Below are positions 59,696-64,000 of a DNA stretch of 64,000 nt, piece after piece. The notes beneath the pieces were generated by a model, which saw only the letters and a program-made list of their open reading frames with translations, was not told where the DNA came from and made no database searches. The DNA is from Cricetomys ansorgei (taxonomy: Eukaryota; Chordata; Mammalia; Rodentia; Nesomyidae), in the NCBI GenBank assembly GCA_026225945.1, contig JAMJFZ010001657.1:1178001-1242000 (forward strand). Reading direction: 5' to 3'. The position numbers and the translations under genes are program-made. How positions within the stretch are numbered: position 1 is the stretch's first letter; each line of letters begins with the position of its first letter.

Positions 59696-60641
59696 ATGTT
59701 CCAGAGACTTCTGAATTCAGCGCGTCCTTTGCCTACTCCTCGCCTTTTTATTTGCTCTTTTGTTTGGAATTGTGTGTTCTCTCCCATGAGCACCTGTTTG
59801 TCAGTAGGATGCAGTAGACTACATATACCTTCACTTCCCTTTCACACCAGAGGAACAATGCTCATTTGCCATATTTAGATGGTTCTAGTGTATATAGTGT
59901 TTTCTTTGTTGCTCTTTGTTAGCACAGCCATGACCAGTGCAGAGATTCTATGGCTTCTGGCAGATTCCTCTAGCAGGCAGTAGTCTTGCTGCCCCTTGAA
60001 AGTGCAGTTCCCAGCAGGAAGGTTGGTACTAGGAATTCTTTCTCACTGTAGGGCTTCTCTAGAGGAAGACTGTCCAGCTGACCTTTAGGCAGCGTTCTTT
60101 GAGTAGAGATTACTTAAAGTTGGGGACTCAGACTCAAGTCTCCGTTGTGCCATGTAGCCCCCATGTGACTGACAGTTTTATAACTAAACACCTTTAAAAG
60201 GAAGCCAAGGTCCAGAGAGACTACACTTGTTTTAGTCCACCATGAAGCAGGACTGAGAGTTCTAGGCTGTGTGTGCTTCTGGGTTAAGACCAGGCCACTC
60301 ACCTGCTCTGGGCTCTCCTTCATGTGGGGAGTCTAAGGCCTAAAGCAGATGTGAAGAGTCACCATTACCTAGCTAGTCAGCCAGTGCATGGTCACACACA
60401 GTTTCCTCTAGTAGAGGCAAGTGAGTTGCAGTTTAGGCTTAGCAAGTCCTCAGTGAACCATCTGATTTCTTTGCATATAGACCCATTGCCTTGGCTGTGG
60501 GAGGAGAGTGGTGCTCTTTGCTTTTGAGACTAGTGTAGCATTAAGAACTCCTACTTATTCCCAGCCAGATCATGTTGACCAACCTTATTCTGGGTCACTT
60601 AGCCATGACCAGGAAAGCCCAATTTACTAAGCTGCACTCAG

Positions 60642-60658
60642 TAAAAAAAAAAAAAAAA
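60642..60658. repeat. A-rich homopolymer
   Basis: An unbroken A run of about 16, with no recognised SINE body immediately 5' of it. Confidence 0.8.
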
Positions 60659-62480
60659 CCACTCCCTGGCATTGAGTGATCCCCCGTGGTGACTTCTGAT
60701 CACACTGATACTCTTTAGCTGCACAGGTTCGTTTCTACGTCATGCAGTCTACAGTCACTAAACCCTAGGAATAGCACAAAATCCTGTATTTCGGGCTCTT
60801 ATTAGGTTACAGTCCTGCATAAGATCTCACTTTGTAGAAGTCACAGCAGAGGTAGAAGAATGTAAATCAAATCAAAACTAGGTTGGGCAGTTGGGTGAGT
60901 CTTACAGACCAGAAATAACAAACACAGAAATAAGGCCACATGGTAGCAAGAGCAGGGGTGTTATCATTTCATGGACCTTCACTGAAGTCCTGTGCTCATC
61001 TAATCATATGATCATCAGCAGGAATTCAAACCCTCTGAGCTTCATTGGTCAGCCAGAAACACTAGCCCAACACTAGCTACCGGGGTCTTCTCTTAAGCAT
61101 CATTAGAAGTCACCCTAACCGGAAAAACTTACTTTGCCCAATAATGTTCCCATTCATAGTCTTTGAAAATATTGTCTTCCCTTGGCCTCCTGCCAAGTGA
61201 CTCATGCCTGATGCAGTGTGCTGTGTCTATAGGTACCAGGCCTCTGTGCCAAGTCACATGCAAGGGCCATACTCTTGTCTGATACACCACAGTTGGGAGA
61301 CAGTAGGATGATAGAACTGGGTTTGCCTTGGACTTGCCTCCCTGGTTCTGCCTTCTCTTGAGATTTTCTCCTGATCAGGCCACTCACCTGGGCATTTTAG
61401 TCCTTATCAAAGCCAAGCAGCTGTTGTGGGAACTGCACGAGATTCTCTTGTGGTGGACACAGAAGGCAGAATAAGCATCATTGTAGAGCCAAGCTAGAAA
61501 AGGAGGGAATGGAGTGATACTCTTTACCTGTCTGACATCTCTCAGGCCTCCGGGAAACCCTTTGCTTGTACCCCAGAGCCACAGCACTGACACACTTGCG
61601 CGCGCACACCCTTTGATCTCGTCAGTTTTACTAGTGATCATTATGTGGATTTCAAGTCACTAGCATAAAAGTGTAGGCTTGAAGTAAAATATTTAACTTA
61701 GTGAGTTGTCCTGCCATCCAATTACCATATTTATTGAAATAGTTTAAATATGTTGCAGCTTATCAGTTTTCAAGAAAGTAGAGAGGTCATCATTTCTAAT
61801 TCCTTCTGTAAAAGTATGTTTCCATACAAACTCCTAATTTTTTAAAATTCATGTGATGGAAGGGCTATTTCTAACAGATAATAGAAAATGATATGTAAAC
61901 AGAATATATGTCTGAGCATCATTGATCACAACCACTAGGTAAGAGGTAAAATCCTCTTCCCCTGGAGGGCCTGCCTGTCTCTTTGACCTCTTGAGTGATG
62001 GTTGTGTATCCTACAGGTCATTCTGTACACAATGTAGAAACTGGGGGTGTCTTCTGGAAAGCTTGCACCAGGTGGAGCTACTGAGTAGTGACATTCTCTG
62101 CCTCCAGTTCGAGGCTAGAATTGCCTGGTGGGCTGATAGATGCTTAAATACTCAGTCTCTGCCTTAAGTAGATAGACAGGTTGGCATTTTTAACTGACTT
62201 CTAGGAAACTGATGTGTGACTGCAGAAATACAAATTTAAAGTAATTCCTTTTCCTCAGTTTAAAAATAAAAGATGATTTCCCCTTTTGAGAGTTGCAAAA
62301 ACAGCAGATGAGTTGACTGGATATCAGCTTTGTCCAGTTTGTTACTGATATGCTGTTCCACACACATGTCCGTGATGCAGCTCTTCAGTTCCCTGCTGGG
62401 TTAATTTCACTCAGGAGTCCTAGCTACTAGCTGGGCTGATTAACATAATTTTTTCTTCATTATTATTTTCCATTGTTGAG

Positions 62481-62645
62481 CCAGGTGATCGTGGTGGTAC
62501 ACACCATTAATCCCAGCGCTCAGGTGGCAGAGGCAGAGGCAGATGGATCTCTGTGAGTTCTAGACCAGCCTACAACCAGAGTTACAACAGAGAAACCCTG
62601 TCTCAAAAAACAAAACAAACAAACAGACAAACAAAAAAACAAACA
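62481..62645 (+). mobile_element. B1 SINE with A-rich tail
   Basis: CCAGGTGATCGTGGTGGTACACACCATTAATCCCAGCGCTCAGGTGGCAGAGGC, GGATCTCTGTGAGTTCTAGACCAGCC and AACCCTGTCTCAAAAAACAAAAC with a (CAAA)n tail. Close to the modern B1 consensus. Confidence 0.95.
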
Positions 62646-62649
62646 GTGT

Positions 62650-62721
62650 GGATCTAGAGGTGTAGCTCAGGTATCAGACTACTTGCCTAGCGTGCATGAA
62701 GCTCCTGGGTGTAATCTCAGG
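62650..62721 (+). mobile_element. ID-like SINE
   Basis: GATCTAGAGGTGTAGCTCAGGTATCAGACTACTTGCCTAGCGTGCATGAAGCTCCTGGGTGTAATCTCAG follows the tRNA-Ala-derived ID head. It is directly downstream of the B1 tail, a B1+ID arrangement like B4. Confidence 0.8.
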
Positions 62722-64000
62722 AGGTAGAGGCAAGAGGCCCACGCTGTAGATGAGTGTATGTTTGGGAGTAGAGGAGGATTGGGACTAGATCAGCTTTAAT
62801 TGAATTTGTGGCCAGTGCCTCTTGTTAGTTCTTACTGTCAGCACTGCTGTCTCACTCCACCCTAACCCTGTGTGTCCCAGGGATGACAGACATTAGTAAG
62901 CATGCAGCCATTTAACAAATCCTTTTGAGTGTTAATGAACACAGCCCTTCTCCCTTTCAGTTAGTTATCTGACTGAAACCTTTTTTTTTTTTTTTAATGG
63001 CTCCTAGGATTAAATTGAGGAGAAGATATTCTAGATGACTAAGGGAAGAAACCACTGTTCAAGAAAAAGAAATGTAGGCAATGCAACAGGTTGTTAGAGA
63101 CTGTATAGAGTAAGCTGGTTTGTTTTATAGCACTTTTCATGTCCTTGCATGATCTAGTAGTCTGCCATATCTGAAGAGACTATATTCTAAGACACCAGTG
63201 GATATTGGGAACCATGAGTAATACTGAGCCCTGTGAAGTGTACGCTGTGTCCTTCTCTGTGACCTATAGCATCGCCACATAGTACTAGAGATGGCCTGTC
63301 CCAGGTTCCATGTCCTGGAGTAACTTTTGCAATACTCTGCATGTAATTAGGAGTCATTATTAAGTAAAATAAGGGTTCTTTAAACACAAGAGCTGTGATA
63401 CTAGACAGTCTGATAACAGAAACTATTACCAGTGACTAACATGTGAGCAGCGTATAGACTATGAACACACTGCACAAAAGGACAGTTCATGCCCCAGTAG
63501 GGATTATATGAGATGTTATCATACTTAATCAGAACTATGAAGTTTTGCATTTAATATTTTCAGACCATGGTTGAGCTGGGAAACCTAGCAAACTGAAACC
63601 ATAGGTAAGGGGGCTATGGTAGATGCTTTTGGAAAATTTAGAACTAAACTAACAGAATAGCAATGTGGAAAGCATGCCTAGTTAGCTGGGTTGTCCATAT
63701 AATAGAGAATTGTTGTCATTCTTTTTGTGAGTCTGTCCTCCAGATAGATGCCAAAAGGCTAAAATACAAGATAGTCAATCAATATAGCACCCCTGTCAGA
63801 GTTTTGCACATTAATCTCCACCCTAGTTAAAATTCTTTTGTGCTTCATGTGACCCAGGGGGACCTGTGCCTTCAGTCCTTCCTTGGTTCTTTGACTTCAT
63901 GGTGCAGCTCTTCTCCCCAGACTGCCCACTGTTCAAGTTTTGCCCAGAATTGCTCAGAAGCCTCTCACCCAAGCGAGTGAGTCATTTCCATGCATCACCG

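Larger units (their letters stand above)
45331..64000 (+). other. Pinx1: Pinx1 intron 6 (5' part; continues past the window)
   Basis: At least 18670 bp of intron. No further Pinx1 exon was recognised: the conserved FTIQEYFAKRM-type motif and a Lys-rich terminal frame are absent. It contains B2/B3-like, composite, B1, ID and L1-like repeats, a URR1-like hAT element, and AT-rich tracts, plus a candidate enhancer at about 52300-52500. No independent nested gene is supported. Confidence 0.85.

Noticed and set aside
45331..64000. Search for the last Pinx1 coding exon
   Set aside because: No frame with the FTIQEYFAKRM-type motif or the Lys-rich tail was found. The acidic-looking stretch near 56877-56925 has no suitable splice sites or continuing PINX1 similarity.
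1..64000. CRISPR arrays, prophage, operons or other prokaryotic systems
   Set aside because: The window is vertebrate nuclear DNA; its regular repeats are microsatellites and SINEs.

Overview
This window is ordinary mammalian nuclear DNA from a muroid rodent, in the murid/cricetid range. The evidence is B1, B2/B3-like, ID/B4-like and composite rodent SINEs, a rodent URR1-type hAT element, long dinucleotide microsatellites, sparse coding sequence, and spliced exons with GT-AG introns. The exact species cannot be fixed from the sequence alone. No bacterial, plasmid, phage or CRISPR content is present, and I found no convincing undescribed gene system.

One protein-coding gene is securely identified: Pinx1 (PIN2/TERF1-interacting telomerase inhibitor 1), on the + strand. 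Its CpG-island promoter lies at about 31.6-32.06 kb. Six coding exons can be placed to the base (31795-31813, 34073-34182, 35604-35696, 37422-37500, 40185-40277, 45254-45330) and join into an uninterrupted frame of 157 codons. These encode the basic N-terminus, the complete G-patch domain and the conserved segment that follows. The remainder of the protein, including the telomerase-inhibitory C-terminus, is not in the window, which ends inside intron 6, more than 18.6 kb long.

Layout: 1-31.6 kb is the region 5' of Pinx1. In mammals this interval lies between the 3' end of Xkr6 and Pinx1 (known synteny, human 8p23.1). I see no Xkr6 coding sequence, but several blocks resemble untranslated or conserved noncoding sequence, notably about 10.9-11.3 kb (ending in AATAAA), 19.8-21.4 kb and 26.5-26.9 kb. 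It also holds microsatellites, a long pyrimidine tract, MIR-like relics, one B1, a B3-like SINE, a composite SINE, an ancient L1-like relic, and an exact match to the CTCF core consensus at 19582-19595. 31.8-45.3 kb is the Pinx1 exon cluster, with introns carrying B1, B2/B3-like, ID-like and L2-like relics. 45.3-64 kb is intron 6. It holds a well-preserved URR1-like hAT transposon with target-site duplication (50128-50351), L1-like 3'-end repeats, B1 and ID SINEs, AT-rich low-complexity DNA and a homeobox/CCAAT-rich candidate enhancer near 52.3-52.5 kb.

All other long open reading frames appear to be chance frames, or translate microsatellites and SINEs. Repeat families were named by eye from known consensus features, so their boundaries are approximate.
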